A DNA stretch of 64,000 bases from Pseudoscleropodium purum (GCA_963969395.1 OZ017797.1:2790001-2854000); one strand, 5' to 3'. Shown: positions 1 to 11,335, counted from the stretch's first letter. A program made the numbers and translations. Notes: generated by a model from the letters alone, not told the origin.

Positions 1-96
1 TACAGTGTTACGGGCAAGGCGGCACAAGCCCTAGATTTTAAATGAATTCCAAAGACGCGCGCAAGAAATCTTCGCTGTCCATAGATTCGACTTATC

Positions 97-149
97 ACGT
101 ACGTGGCATATCCATGTCACATAATTGACGTGGCGCCGGTCCACGTCAA
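97..149. promoter_or_regulatory. ACGT-core cluster with a 9-bp inverted repeat
   Basis: Seen: an ACGTACGTGG word near 98-107, then TTGACGTGG (125-133) and its exact reverse complement CCACGTCAA (141-149) separated by 7 bases. ACGT-core words of this type are typical plant bZIP binding sites. The cluster lies upstream of the Mic10 gene and could serve it or a gene to the left of the window. Function is inferred from the motif only. Confidence 0.45.
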
Positions 150-1669
150 AATCATCGACTTCGCCATGTGTGTTGTGTGTTTGTGCATCAGTTGTATTGC
201 AAGGGAGGTCTCCTTGCAGCTTTTGTATTTGCTGGCCTTTGAGAAGCGTTTTTCCGACGGATTTTGCGTCGGACGGGTGGCCTTTCTCCGTCGTCTTCGG
301 AATAATTTTTTGGTATGGCGAATTTTCACTCATGATTTCACTTCTCTTTGTGGTGTTAGGTTGTTACTTATATCTCTCAGATTCGGTGGAGTTGGGCTGT
401 TCCCCATGTGCATTGTGCTGTTTCTAAGAGCTTAGGGTTTGAGTTGAAAGTTTTTGGCTTGCGATGAAAGGGTTTGGTATTGGAACGGGTAGAAAGTGTG
501 TTAGCGTTGTGTAATTTTGTGTTGTCGAGGGTTTCCGACTCTGGTGGGATTGACTAGGAGTTGAGATTTGAATTCGGATGAGAAGTGGATCAGGAAGTTT
601 GGGGGCTAATTTTAGAGGAGCAACCGGCTTCGAGATCGAGCGACGGCACTCTCTTCTCTATTGTCATTTTAGGGTTTATCTATTTTCGTATTTGAGTAAG
701 GCTCGTCTTCAGGTTCTTATGTTCCTTTATTGCTTAGGGAGCGCCAGATTTATAAGGTACCTGACTTTTCGATATTCAAGGGACTTCATATAATTTAGGG
801 TTTAGGACTGATTAAAGATCGGATGATAATTTGATTACCTGAGTTCTAAAAGAGTAAGGCGTAGTGACTTACCTTCACGGAGCATTTGTTTTGTTGAATG
901 CAGTTGTGGATGGATTGGTTTACCAGGTTAGAGCTCGTTTTTCCTGAAATTAGGGTTTTGATTTTATTGGACCTGTCCAATTTGTTTACTGTTTCACTTC
1001 TTTCTCAGTTTGGCCAGGTTGGCTCAATAATTAGTTCCTAGGACTGCTTAAAAAGAATATTATAATCCTAATCGGGATAGCCTGCGTGACCCAGCGGACG
1101 TTCCTGCCTTATCATAAACCCTACACATTCTGCTCCTCAGGGTTTGTGTTTTATAAAGGTATTCGAAGAGCACCCTAAACCAGGATGGCGTCTTTATCTG
1201 CAATGTTCTTCAAATCACTGGCCAAACCCTGTATTACTTCGTGTTTCTACTTCAGAGTCCTCTATAATAGAAAGTAGCCTAAATCATGTTATGATTGGAG
1301 CTATATCAGCTGGTTTTTTATTGTTGTTTTTATCGAGCAACGTTACTTTGTATTTCGTCAGATGTACATCTTCGTTCATTCTCCTCACCTCTCTCTACTT
1401 TCTCGACCAGTATAAGACGGTGCAGGTAGTGTTCCTTGTGTTCAATTTTGACTTCAAATTTGTGTTCAATAGAACCAAAATTTTCATCATTTGAGCTCTT
1501 GGTTATGAGGACTGTCAACTCATTTAGAATCAGCGATATGAGTTTCTGTGCACTGCCTTCCAAGTGTAGCATACAGTGTAAGTGTGACTGTAGTTTTGAT
1601 ATATAAGCTGCAAGTATGGTTCTTCGGAAGTTTTATCTTACTATGGATACATGTTTGTCGTTGCAGGAG
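150..1669 (+). other. Upstream and 5' leader region of the Mic10 gene
   Basis: No convincing coding region here. The Mic10 coding exon opens directly after a consensus acceptor (TTGCAG ending at 1666), so at least one non-coding 5' exon must lie upstream, probably in this T/G-rich stretch. I cannot fix the transcription start or the donor. Short open frames here have no recognisable protein features. Confidence 0.4.
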
Positions 1670-2014
1670 ATGGAGCGACCACCGCCTCTGGAGCATGAAA
1701 AGAACTGGGATGCAACCTTTGACATGACATTAAGACGCTTTGTATATGGCTCCCTGTCAGGAGCTGCATCTGCCCTGCTCTTATTCAGGAGCCCCACCAC
1801 ACGGTGGGCTGCTGTGGCCTTTGGAGCTGGTGCTGGCGTAGGGTCAGCCTTGACAGACGCATCCCAGCTTTTCCGTGGCACCATCCAGGCTAGTTTGCCG
1901 TCCGTTTCTTCCCCTAGCCCAGCTGCACTTGCAGTCCCTGATGCTCCGTCCGCCCCGGCACCCAAGCTTGAGCGTTTTGAGGAGCCTCTTATTCAAGAAG
2001 CCCAAGATGCTTGA
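1670..2014 (+). CDS. MIC10: MICOS complex subunit Mic10
   Basis: A 114-residue protein of the Mic10 family, the small inner-membrane hairpin protein that oligomerises to bend crista junctions as part of MICOS. Seen: the N-terminal NWD (residues 12-14) matches the conserved start of the family. A first membrane segment at about 24-39 carries a GxxxG pair (G27, G31). A second, at about 46-61, carries the glycine ladder G52-A-G54-A-G56-V-G58, the GxGxGxG motif of the second Mic10 helix. A short charged RSPTTR loop lies between them. The C-terminal tail is long, Pro/Ala/Ser-rich and low-complexity, which is unusual for the family and may be lineage-specific. The start is the first ATG after the acceptor at 1666. 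An upstream in-frame ATG at 1643 falls in the presumed intron and was not used. All coding sequence is in one exon. Confidence 0.85.
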   Translation: MERPPPLEHEKNWDATFDMTLRRFVYGSLSGAASALLLFRSPTTRWAAVAFGAGAGVGSALTDASQLFRGTIQASLPSVSSPSPAALAVPDAPSAPAPKLERFEEPLIQEAQDA

Positions 2015-2105
2015 GTTGTTTTGAGGATTGATTGTTGAGGATGTTAGCTAATTGTCCCTGCTGCTCACTACTGAGGAGCACTCATTGTCTTGATTCGGTA
2101 TGAGC

Positions 2106-2111
2106 AATAAA
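2106..2111 (+). terminator. AATAAA polyadenylation signal of the Mic10 gene
   Basis: A canonical AATAAA lies 92 bases past the stop codon, followed by T-rich sequence. Positional evidence only. Confidence 0.4.
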
Positions 2112-3240
2112 TTGAGTTCATGAGAACAGAACGACAAGATATTTCTGAAGTTTGCCATAGTTTGCCATTAGACGACTTCTATGCAAACTTTCTTGTCAAA
2201 CAAAGACCCTTTTGTCCCTTCAGAAGATGACAACTCTTACTCATAGTAGTAGAACTACCTAATTTTGCACAATCACCCTAATTGTTATAGGGCAGTTGCA
2301 TCCCTGGTAGATTTGAAGATTGCATATTTTTGTCTCTAAGAATGTTGACTTGTCAGGGTCGCCTCGCTTCCCACGTCCGAAGCGAAGGTTGGGATTCCGA
2401 AGTAAAGTACATGCTTGCTGCATTGTACTCTAGAAATCCAAATGTTCACTCCACATTGTTATTCTGAAAATTTCATTATCTGATTATGGCGGTATTCCAC
2501 TTGTCTCATGGATTTGTTCTATTCGTAACAATCCTTAATTAACCCTGGAGCGCTCCGACGTCCAAAATCTGGACGACGAACAGATTGAAATTCAGTTTTC
2601 TTTCTCGTTACTGCTTGGATGAAAGTCATCTAATTTGTGGAGATTCTTTATCAAGTTGTTGTCCTATCCAATGGTTGGATTTGGTGTTACTAGAGTTCAT
2701 ATTTTTCTAAAATTACAAATGCAGAAGAGTGTCAAGCCCAAAATTGCATTGCTTTTAGTTTAAAATTGGATTTGCAAAAATGAGGTCACATATTAAAAGA
2801 ACAAAAAATTTCAAAAAATCAGCACACCAAGAGAACCTTATTTTAAATCCATTTCAACAAGTTTTACTCAAAAAATGATAATATTTTACTTGTAATTGAA
2901 TTTAGAAGGAATTCAAAAATTTCCCTTTCAAAATTTATAAAAAAATATTGATGATAGCAATTGTGAATCTAACCATATAGATGGAATCTAGAACTCAAAA
3001 TCTACAACTCCTATTTGTATGTCATTTCCAAAATATTCTTCCAAATAGCACTTTATAACAATTTTTCCCAAATCATCAATTTTGGAAAAGGATCCAGACA
3101 TTTAGGGGTTAAGTTAATCAAACAATGAGTAGGAAACAACCTAGATTCTAGGTGATCATGTTTGAAAAGGTTCCTTGAAGAGAATCAAAATAAGATAAAA
3201 ATTGGGCCACCTTCCGAAGTGCAATTCAAATGGGCTATAA

Positions 3241-3560
3241 TATAAGTAAAGCATGTTCATCCATCATCATCATTGCACAACATGTTGCACCTATATTTGG
3301 ACCAAAAAGCTTAGATATTGATGAATATGTCAAGATGAATACAATTAGAATATGAAATCTAGAGGTGTATTGAAAATTGTCACTAGTCTCTCCTAGGCTA
3401 ATACTTTGAAATTGCTTTACTTATTTACATAGTATCCAAATAATGCTTGCTAAAGCAAGTTGGAATCCTTTTCCACTTGCCAATATACTCCAATAAAAGA
3501 AAGTATAAAAGCAATTTTTGTTTTATAGTAATAAGTATGTTAAGTTGTATCCCTCTATTA
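3241..3560. repeat. Dispersed AT-rich repeat, copy 1
   Basis: Similar to 8600-8920 in the same orientation. Shared landmarks are CATCATCAT..CAACATGT near the left, an ATTTGGACCAAA core, CCTTTTCCACTTG..CAAT and GTTTTATAGTAA near the right. The copies are diverged and interrupted. Probably an old non-coding transposon family; no coding capacity or clean ends seen. Confidence 0.5.
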
Positions 3561-5242
3561 CACTAAAACCCTCCAAATCAAGCACAATTTTTGTTCCTCT
3601 AAAAGGCTTTTTTATTTTTATTTTGGCCATTGGATAAATATTGGCCGTTTTGAATAGAATAACCTTGGTGGGGGCAAGTCGCAAGCAATTAGGGAGCATT
3701 CTTCTCCTAACAAGCTTTTCCTTACTCCATACATTAAAAGATTTTTGGGTCCTCCGGATGCTTGTAAGTTATCACAGCCTTCGAATGCAGGAAACAGATT
3801 TGGCGCAGTAGTTTGATGTGGCCGAGCCCTTGCCACGTCATTGACCCCAATTTTTTTTTTGCATTTGGAGACTATAATTAATTAATTAATTTTTTTTTTG
3901 ACAGCGGGCTATTCCCCTCATTGCAGCGGAACAAGCCTGAAACAGGCTTCTGGACCCCCCAAAACTCTTCTAATGTGAAGCACCTTGTATTTGCTTCTTC
4001 AAACATTCGTGTTGACAATGGATTTGGTGATCACTTTGGCACTAAGAAAATTGTTCATGAAGGGGCCAAGTTTCCTTCTTGCAGGTATTTAGGTTGAAGA
4101 AGATATTTCTAAAATCTCATTGTTGCCACCGACCTTTAAGTCATCATGAATGATGAGTTGACATGTAGCATTTACGAACGATGCTCAAATATAATACTTT
4201 CCGCATCAATTTTCAATGCCTGAATGACAATGCCCAAGCTAGAGATTTTGCATAGATATAAGGGATGTGTTGCTAGTTTTGAAAGCATGTATCATTGGCA
4301 CAAAGACTAAAAATATTGTTAATCCCTCATGGGGAAGATTTTGGGAGGATTTTAGTAGGATAGAGGGAGTAATTAGTGTTATTTACTCATACCTTAGAAT
4401 GTAAAGTTATCTTGGGAAATGAAGCTCACTGAATCCATGGCTGATGCTTTCCATCCCACACCAAGTGATAAAGCTCTGCAAGTCATCTGAAACGAACTAC
4501 TCCAAAAGTCTGATTTCAAGTCTACAATCCTACGCCTGGCAGAACATGTTTAGATACATGACAAATAGACAGACAAAAAGGTGCCGACTCCAATTGCTTG
4601 GAGATTAGGAATTTCCAATAATCCATGAATACAGTCTAAGATTTCAGTAAGCCTGGAAGCTTTTATTTCAACTGTACAACACAATAAACAAATGTACAAT
4701 TTTTTTTCATGCAAATTCTGAACACACAGGTATCAACAGCTGGGCTACAACTGCAGTAAGTGGACTTCCTATACCCAAGCATTTCTTCATTGTCGATCCT
4801 TTTGAAAGGAGATCACAATTCTCAAAGCCTACATACAAATGTACACTGTACAAAGGTACATGTTATTTGACATTGTTGGTTACAACCAAGTCTTTTTATT
4901 CTGCTAACATTGAACAGGCTATGTCGTTATTCCAACTTGAGGTGATTCATCAGGCATTGCGAACAGCCTCTGCTCTGAACAAAGTGTGATGAACGCACTC
5001 GTGATTGCACATGCCAGAGCATTACAAACAACAGTAACGGATTACAAAGCACTCCAAGCTTAAACAACCATACACACTTCCTGCAAAACCAACACACCAT
5101 CCAGTAACTTTATATGATCGGAAGCAGAAACGGAGCACTTATGATACACAAGTCTAGCAGGAGCTGGTAAGCAGTGAAAGCAAAGCTTGAAATTCACAAT
5201 AACCAGTCGCATTCATTACTCTGGTTTATCCTATAATTAGTC

Positions 5243-5390
5243 CATGTGACACGAATGTACCAAAGTCACACTATTTTAATTATTGTGCAGGCTGAAATAT
5301 TACTGTATTTAACTCAATTCTACAAAAGCAATTTGTAGTGACACTAAATTTGACACTGAAATTGCAGCTTCACTAATAGGAAAACTAATA
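5243..5390. repeat. Direct repeat copy 3' of the unknown gene
   Basis: Diverged direct repeat of 6740-6890. Shared words include ACCAAAGTCACA, ATTTTAATTA/ATTTTGAATTA, GTGCAGGC and GTGGTGACACTAA-like sequence in the same order. The two copies flank the large exon of the gene at 5869-7247. Confidence 0.5.
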
Positions 5391-5868
5391 GAAAACAAGG
5401 TAAATTCAAACTCACATGCATTTTTCTGTACAGCTGATTGATGCAACTTAGGAAAGCGCATCATCCAGGACAATCATCATCATGTACTCAATGTCCTCTG
5501 TTATTGACCACCATTCATATCAATTAGACCAAAATTCTGAATTCCACACTCTTAAAACTCTGAATGCAAACTCTGAATCACTCACACTTTTGATATGCAT
5601 GATATGAACACTAAGACTAGTTCACTAAAACTAAATCATTTAATCACATTAGAAGAACGCCCAACATAGTCACAAGTTCCAGTAAAACGAACCTACAATT
5701 GCAATTAGAAATCCGAGCTATCCTACAATGCAGGAGTACTAGACTTCTACATTGATTTGAGGCATTGAAATGGTTGGCGATAGTCAATTATGATACCATA
5801 TAACTTAGAACCGCAAAATTTCAAGAGAAAGGCATCTTTCCAGGGAACCACAGATCTACATACATTTC

Positions 5869-7247
5869 CTAGATTTTAAGCGTCCGTGTGCTCGAAGTGT
5901 CACAATTCGAAGACTCACGACTATCTTTCGAAGCTGTGTGTTTACCTTCAAAGAGACATGGAATCTCCGGCGACAGCCTGCACTCGTCCCCACCAAGCTC
6001 CGATTGCGACGCAGTAAAACTCCATGGCACCTCCTCAGCCGCAGTGGCAGCCCCATTCGCCGCAGCCGCAGCGCCATCCCCATCCTCCTTCATCAGCAGC
6101 TTCACCATCTCCTTGACGCTTTCCATAAACTCCCTCCGCTGAGCCTGGTGCTGCTCGCCCTTGGCAATGAGCTTCACATACTGCATCCGCCTCTCCAGGT
6201 TATGCAAAGCCCCGAGTTTGGGATTCGCAAAGGGCGGAGGAGCCCGATCGGATCTCGGGAAGAGTAAGTGGACAGACTCACAACCCAGGTAGTGGTGCAC
6301 GATGTCGGAGATGCGTTGCGCATCTCGCATCGATTTGATCTTCCCCCACCAGATCTTGTCCTTGTCGCCCCAATTCTTAGGACGTATGTTGACGGCCCAG
6401 CTCGCCTTGGAGTCGCGCGGAGGGAGCACCCCGCCGGAACGAGGGCTCCGCTTGCGACGACTGCCGCGACTCCCGGCGGGAGCGGGCGGAGATGCGGCCG
6501 CGCTCTCCCCCCTGCACAAAGGTTACGCATGTCATGGGATGCGATGGTGCAAGAAATTTGGTAGTCGCAGTAAATCCTAATAGCTACTGTGAGAAGAGTA
6601 CGCAAAATTTGGTAGTTGCAGCAAATCCTAACAGCTACTGTGTGAGGAGTATTCAAAATTTGTTGAAATTTTTACAGGACCCTTGGGATCGATGAATTCT
6701 TTGAACCATGCAAGGATTACACTGATTTGTCCTAATAGTGCGTGAGATACTAATGAACCAAAGTCACATTATTTTGAATTAGTGCAGGCCGTTTGAAACA
6801 TTCATTGTAATAAACACCAATTTCCATGAAATTTAAATTTTGTGGTGACACTAATTTTGTGATGCTAATTTTCCCCATCATCACAAGGACAAATCATTGT
6901 AGCAACACTTGAAAATGCCCCGTAGCAGTGAAAACCCCGATCAAATTCAAGGTTTATGGCTTCACTTCGAAAAATGAGCTGAATTCTGACCGAATTTAGG
7001 TTTCAACATGTAGATCTTTGTGTTTTGAATGAGCATTATCATATGCTCTAGAGTTTACGGAAGAATCCCATCCACATTTCAAGTCGTTTGACAGTAGCAT
7101 GAATTCGGAATTGTGAACTCTAGGTGTGCATATGAATGTTCTTTGAAGATTTGTTCCAGATTCAAGCTTCAGGGGGGGAACTCACGGCAAACGGAATCGG
7201 ACGAGGTCTTCCAATTGCTCACACCATAGCGAGAAGCGCTCCGGCAT
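5869..7247 (-). CDS. Conserved-looking plant protein of unknown function (two exons)
   Basis: I do not recognise this family. Model: exon 1 7247-7186 (ATG in a good context, donor CC/GTGAGT), exon 2 6511-5869 (acceptor TTTGTGCAG). The join is in frame and gives 234 residues. Seen: a short amphipathic N-terminus; a basic, Ser/Arg/Pro-rich stretch at about 30-55 with a KR/RRKR cluster that could be a nuclear signal; a Trp-rich core (NW at 67-68, IWWGK at 74-78) followed by MRDAQRISDIVHHYLG; a charged helix at about 124-164 with coiled-coil character and a LERRMQYVKLIAKGEQHQAQ core; an Ala-rich linker; and an acidic/Ser-rich tail. A small DNA- or chromatin-associated or scaffold protein would fit, but that is a guess. 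Exon 2 is GC-rich, unlike its surroundings. The intron contains a 51-bp tandem repeat and a dispersed repeat. Confidence 0.65.
6554..6672. repeat. 51-bp tandem repeat in an intron
   Basis: The word AAATTTG recurs at 6554, 6605 and 6656, with about 2.3 copies of a 51-bp unit containing GGTAGT.GCAG.AAATCCTAA.AGCTACTGTG. It lies next to the 3' splice site of the unknown minus-strand gene. Confidence 0.8.
6740..6890. repeat. Direct repeat copy inside the intron of the unknown gene
   Basis: Partner of 5243-5390, same orientation, diverged. It sits in the single intron of the gene at 5869-7247. Confidence 0.5.
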
Positions 7248-9041
7248 GCTGCAAAAGAGCTCTGCAACGCTGAAATTCGCCAGTTTGAATCGTTCTCGGC
7301 GTGAATTGTTCAAAGGCGTAGTAGTACTCCGATCTCCAAGGGCAATAATACACAGTTTTTAAAATGCAAAGCGCCGAAACCAAAGCAATTCTTCCTAATT
7401 TTCTACCTAATTCTATAACAGGTCCACTTCATGGTCCTCCTGCATTTGTAGTTCGGTTGCGCGGCACTCCTAGCAACAGGGCACCATGGATACAGGAAGC
7501 GGGTGCGCTGCCGTTTTCGCACGCGATCCATCTCTAGTCCACGTTCCGAAGCATTCCCACTCCGAAACCTCAAAACTTTCTGCGAAAACTTCTACAAAAA
7601 ACTTCGGAAAAAGCTTCTGGAGAACACACTCAACGATCAACCGATCATCGGAATCAGCGATATTTCCACAGCCATCAACTGATGAACCGATACACACTCA
7701 TCACCAGCCACACCAACTCCACGACGCACCCCATTGCAAAGAGCTTCCCACTCTCACCACGACTGATCGTTATGGCACAAATGAAAAAGCTTTCAAAGCA
7801 GAGAGGAGGCTCTCCCGTTTTATACAGAGTTTGCAGTCTCTTCCGGTTGTGGTCTGGGCAGTCTGGGGTGGGCCAAGTCCTCCGACTAAATGTCTGTACC
7901 AATCCTATTGTACAGACAATCCGTTTAATGGTTTTAATCTAGAAAAAATGGTAAGAACTCTTGAATAGTTTAGAAAACTGGTAAATAACTGTACCGCAAC
8001 GCCGTCCTCCCACAAATCTGGAGTATTTGGACCTGATTTTGCTCACCAGTTCCACGGGATTCGGTTGACAATTACGCCTAGTTACGAAGTTACTTCGGAC
8101 GGGAACGACCCTTCCGGGAAATGCCACCGGAGAGCTCCACCGGTTCCATGCACTCCGAAAATTCGTGAAAATTCGTATGGACAGAAGTTCTCTAAAATCT
8201 AGGGTTGATGTAGATCTGAGGTTTCAGTCGGGGAAGTGAAAGTGTGCCAATTTCGTGCAGTGAAAACTGCCATTACAAACTGTAGGCCTGTAGCAGGACC
8301 AACATCTTTGTGACGTGGCCAGACTAGTAGGTGGATTGGGGATCTCTTCTCCTCCTTCGTAAGTGAAGGATTGGGTGAATTTTTACTTGTTCCTTTTATT
8401 TTTTCTTGCAATTAAAGTGTGTCCAATTTCGTTTCTTTTAAAAAATCTGCCATTGTAATGGACTCCTTCGCAGTATATTCGCCCCCAGGCCCCAGGCAGC
8501 TCTCCATTTCTGCCCCCAGCTACAGTAGCAATGCAACTAGCCAGCGCTTCGAACTGCTTGCGTCCCCAGAAGAAGACAGAAGATCGGTAAGGCATGTACC
8601 CCCATAATCATCACAGCCCAACATGTGACACCTACTTTTACCTACATTTGGACCAAATGAAAAGTGACACGAAAACCTAGAAATTGTTGTATGACGCAAG
8701 ATGTATGACATAAGATATACATAATCACAACATGAGAGCCTACTAGCTAGAGACCCTAATTTTGATTTTGGGTATATATACCTGCAGACAATCAGTTATT
8801 GAAAATTCATAATTTATTCAGAATGTGTTGAATTAATGCCTGGTAAAGTGCGTTAGAATCCCCTTTCACTTGGCAATAAGATGATCTAATAAAAACAATT
8901 TATGTTTTATAGTAAGCGTTCTCAGTTGAAATTAGCGTCGGTTATGGGTGCACTTGATTACCTTAGGATTTCGCTGGTAGTGCCCCGCAATTAACTCCGA
9001 CGAATCGCATGCAGATGCTTGACGTAGGAGCCAAGGCCATG
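7248..9041. other. Upstream region of the unknown gene and intergenic DNA
   Basis: Holds the promoter side of the minus-strand gene (7248 onward) and a second copy of the dispersed repeat (8600-8920). CCGAA words recur around 7545-7620 and 8090-8165. I see no supported gene. The longest open frame (7486-7968) has no domain or codon pattern that convinces me. Confidence 0.4.
8600..8920. repeat. Dispersed AT-rich repeat, copy 2
   Basis: Partner of 3241-3560 (see there). Contains ACATTTGGACCAAA, CCTTTCACTTGGCAAT and TGTTTTATAGTAA in the same order. Confidence 0.5.
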
Positions 9042-9238
9042 CTATAATCGGTACGAAAGCAAAGTAGAAAAACGTGGAGCATGTTTGTCGATCTGGGTAT
9101 TGGTGCATTGTTTCGAAGAGTTGGGGGAGCCGCTTAACTTACTTCGTCGACTCTTCTCGTCACCTCCGCCGGCCCGTTTACTTTTCCTCCGATCCAGAAG
9201 CTTTGCAACTTCCGGACTAGCTAGTCCTGCAGCTACAG

Positions 9239-9901
9239 CTAGTGAACATACGTGATGGGCCCGATCATCGCGCATTGCATCTCCACGTTGAGAGCACCTC
9301 GAAGATATCCAATTTTCACCATGTCAGGAACCATGGTAAGCTGACTTTCACCAAGCTCTTTCTCAAACTTGGGCAAAAATGTTGCAAACGATTCTTTGCC
9401 TTGCTTCATCGCCTGAAGCCTATTAAACGCCCGCGCCGCTGCATTTGGGTCGATAAAAACGTTGTCAAGATGTTGAACAAAAGTTCTTGCATCACAGTCC
9501 GGTTGGTTTTGGTAGAATGATACTACCATCAACTGCACTTTTGCCTCCATCCTAGTGAACAAATACGCCGCTTGGTCTTGGGGTGTCCCGAGTACTGCCC
9601 CATCAATTCGAAGCTTGTTATCAGCTTCGACCTTCCACATCGGGTAGCTCTTCCGACTACCATTGAACTTCGAGATGTTCGGCAATCGTTTACGCAACGA
9701 AGGAGCAGTAACTCCATACTGCTGTTGTTGCAAAGATTGCGGCATCATCTGTGACGAAGATGGACCTCCCAATTGCTTTTCAACAAGTTCTGAACGCAAC
9801 CTCATAATCTCCCATCGATAGTCCTCCTCCGTATATTCTTTTTGCTGTTGCTACTGCAAGATCTCCTCGTTCTCCTCGTTGAAAAGTGCACTGTCTTCCA
9901 T
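9239..9901 (-). pseudogene. Broken Ty3/gypsy Gag remnant
   Basis: On the minus strand an ATG at 9901 opens a frame that hits TAG after 16 codons (9853-9851), then continues open to 9239. Seen: an FNGSRKSYPMWKVEAD motif typical of retrotransposon Gag (F.G..YP.W), a DAAARAFNRLQAMKQG segment and GYLRGALN, matching the Gag matrix/capsid region. Nucleocapsid, protease and reverse transcriptase are not found downstream (below 9239), so the copy is truncated. It lies downstream, in element orientation, of the LTR at 10092-10518, the expected place for gag after a 5' LTR. Confidence 0.75.
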
Positions 9902-10091
9902 CTCCAAAAAGTAGATACGCCTCAACCAACGTCTTCAAGCTTCGCAAAGCTTTCCTTTGCGTCCCAGTTCTATAGTCGTCTCCTATCGTTACTACGAGGG
10001 TGGATAAAGTCCTCAATCAACTCGTCCAAGTTTTGCCGTTTGAAAAGCAAGGGTGGATTAAGCCCCTTCAAAGAGAGCGAATTTCTGAATT

Positions 10092-10518
10092 ATATAAGAG
10101 TATAGATGTCAAAACAAACATATACTATTGAGTAAAATATAATATTAATCTAGAAATTAAGTTTACAATGAATAAGTGTTTACTTATATACTAATCTTTG
10201 TCTAGCTTTTACTTTAACTTTCAGTTTAAAGATAGAACTTAAAGTTTACTTTTAGGGTTTATGTTTACAATGAATAAGTGTTTATTTATATACTAATCTT
10301 TGTCTAGCTTTTACTTTAACTTTCAGTTTAAAGATAGAACTTAAAGTTTACTTTTAGGGTTTATGTTTACAATGAATAAGTATTTACTTATATACTAATC
10401 TCTGTCTAGCTTTTACTTTAACTAACTAAAAGTAAACTTTAAGTTCTATCTTTAAACTGAAATTATCTTAGACTAGCGAGTGTACATCCGAGCTTCTAAC
10501 TGGGCTTAGCCCATGACA
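10092..10518 (-). repeat. LTR of a Ty3/gypsy element (left copy, minus orientation)
   Basis: Begins TGTCATGGGCTAAGCCC at 10518 (minus strand), just after a purine-rich GGAGGAGGC tract, and ends near a TATACTCTTA word at about 10092. It matches the right LTR (11578-11832) in inverted orientation but is longer because of internal 102-bp tandem repeats. It lies between an integrase/chromodomain remnant and a Gag remnant, so it looks like an LTR shared by two truncated tandem elements. Confidence 0.7.
10161..10400. repeat. 102-bp tandem repeat inside the LTR
   Basis: GTTTACAATGAATAAGT starts at 10161, 10263 and 10365, exactly 102 bases apart. The units are nearly identical and contain TCTAGCTTTTACTTTAACTTTCAG and AAGTTTACTTTTAGGG-like words. 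The right LTR copy has only one unit, so this is an expansion in the left copy. Confidence 0.9.
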
Positions 10519-10524
10519 TATGCC

Positions 10525-11335
10525 TCCTCCGTAACTAAGAAGGGAGGAGAAGATCTACCCAAGGAACAACTAAGCCTGCATCGCACAAAGAGCGCTCATA
10601 ATCATCTAAGGCCACTGCATCTTGCAAATGACGTAATGGTTCCCAAGTGGGCTCAGGCCAACTAAGCCATTTCATAAGTAATTGCCAACTACGTCCTCGG
10701 CGCCGATGTTGCAATACCCGTTCAACTGTGTACTCGCTGTCATTATCAATAGTGGCATCTTAAGGATCTAGTGGATTGTGCAAAACAATACTAGGCTCAT
10801 TATCATGTGCCAATTGAGAAGGCAAAGGATCCGCTCCTGCCGTCTTAACCAAACTCACATGGAAAACAGGATGAATACCGGGAGGAGTATTCAAACGAAC
10901 CGCATGTGTACCAACACATTCAAGCACGCAATAAGGAAGGACAATCCAATCGAGCTTCTTGATCGGCCGTGTTGTATTGATGTTCTTCAATTTCAACCAG
11001 ACACGGTCACCCGGACGAAAGACTTCGGCCACGGAACGTCGTGCGTTAGATTGACGTTCTTGATTTTCTTGCGCAATCGCCATTGCTGTTTTCGCCATAT
11101 CAGCACTATGACTCCATTGCTCAACAAGCTTACGTCCCTTCTCCACCGGTGATAAGGAAGATCCTTGCTCCTTAGGTATGGTAAAATCCATGAGAGATTG
11201 ATGAAAGCCGTGAGTCATAAAAAATGATGACATACCTGTGGACTGCGTTACCCGATTATTCAATGCCATCATTGCTATTGGCAACTGAAGAGCCCAATCG
11301 TCTTGTTTTACACAATCCACTAGATCCTTCAGATG
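10525..11335 (-). pseudogene. Ty3/gypsy integrase C-terminus and chromodomain remnant
   Basis: Minus-strand frame from about 11335. Seen: a VKQDDWALQLPIAMMALN segment (end of the integrase core), GDRVWLKLKNINTTRP and GIHPVFHVSLVK (the GPY/F-type integrase C-terminal module of chromoviruses). A TAA at 10762-10760 then interrupts the frame where the right-hand copy has a sense codon. After it comes a chromodomain with EYTVERVL, WQLLMKWL and PEPTWEP, ending at a stop followed by the polypurine tract and LTR. No reverse transcriptase or RNase H is present upstream, so this is a 5'-truncated, inactivated copy. Chromodomain integrases target such elements to silent chromatin. Confidence 0.85.

Larger units (their letters stand above)
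2112..5868. other. AT-rich intergenic DNA and 3' flank of the unknown gene
   Basis: No gene seen. It holds one copy of a dispersed repeat (about 3241-3560), a T-rich stretch with poly-T and ATTA repeats (3850-3900), and a direct repeat shared with the intron of the next gene (5243-5390). The right part is probably 3' untranslated or terminator sequence of the minus-strand gene at 5869-7247. Confidence 0.5.

Noticed and set aside
31..435. Overlapping open frames on both strands at the left edge
   Set aside because: No domain, no codon pattern and no splice context; composition fits promoter or leader DNA.
2537..3112. Second TTAA-flanked element with CCC ends
   Set aside because: The two ends agree only over TTAACCC; beyond that there is no inverted similarity.
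7486..7968. 160-codon plus-strand open frame
   Set aside because: Low-complexity Ser/Thr/His-rich translation with equally open frames on the other strand; no supporting signals.
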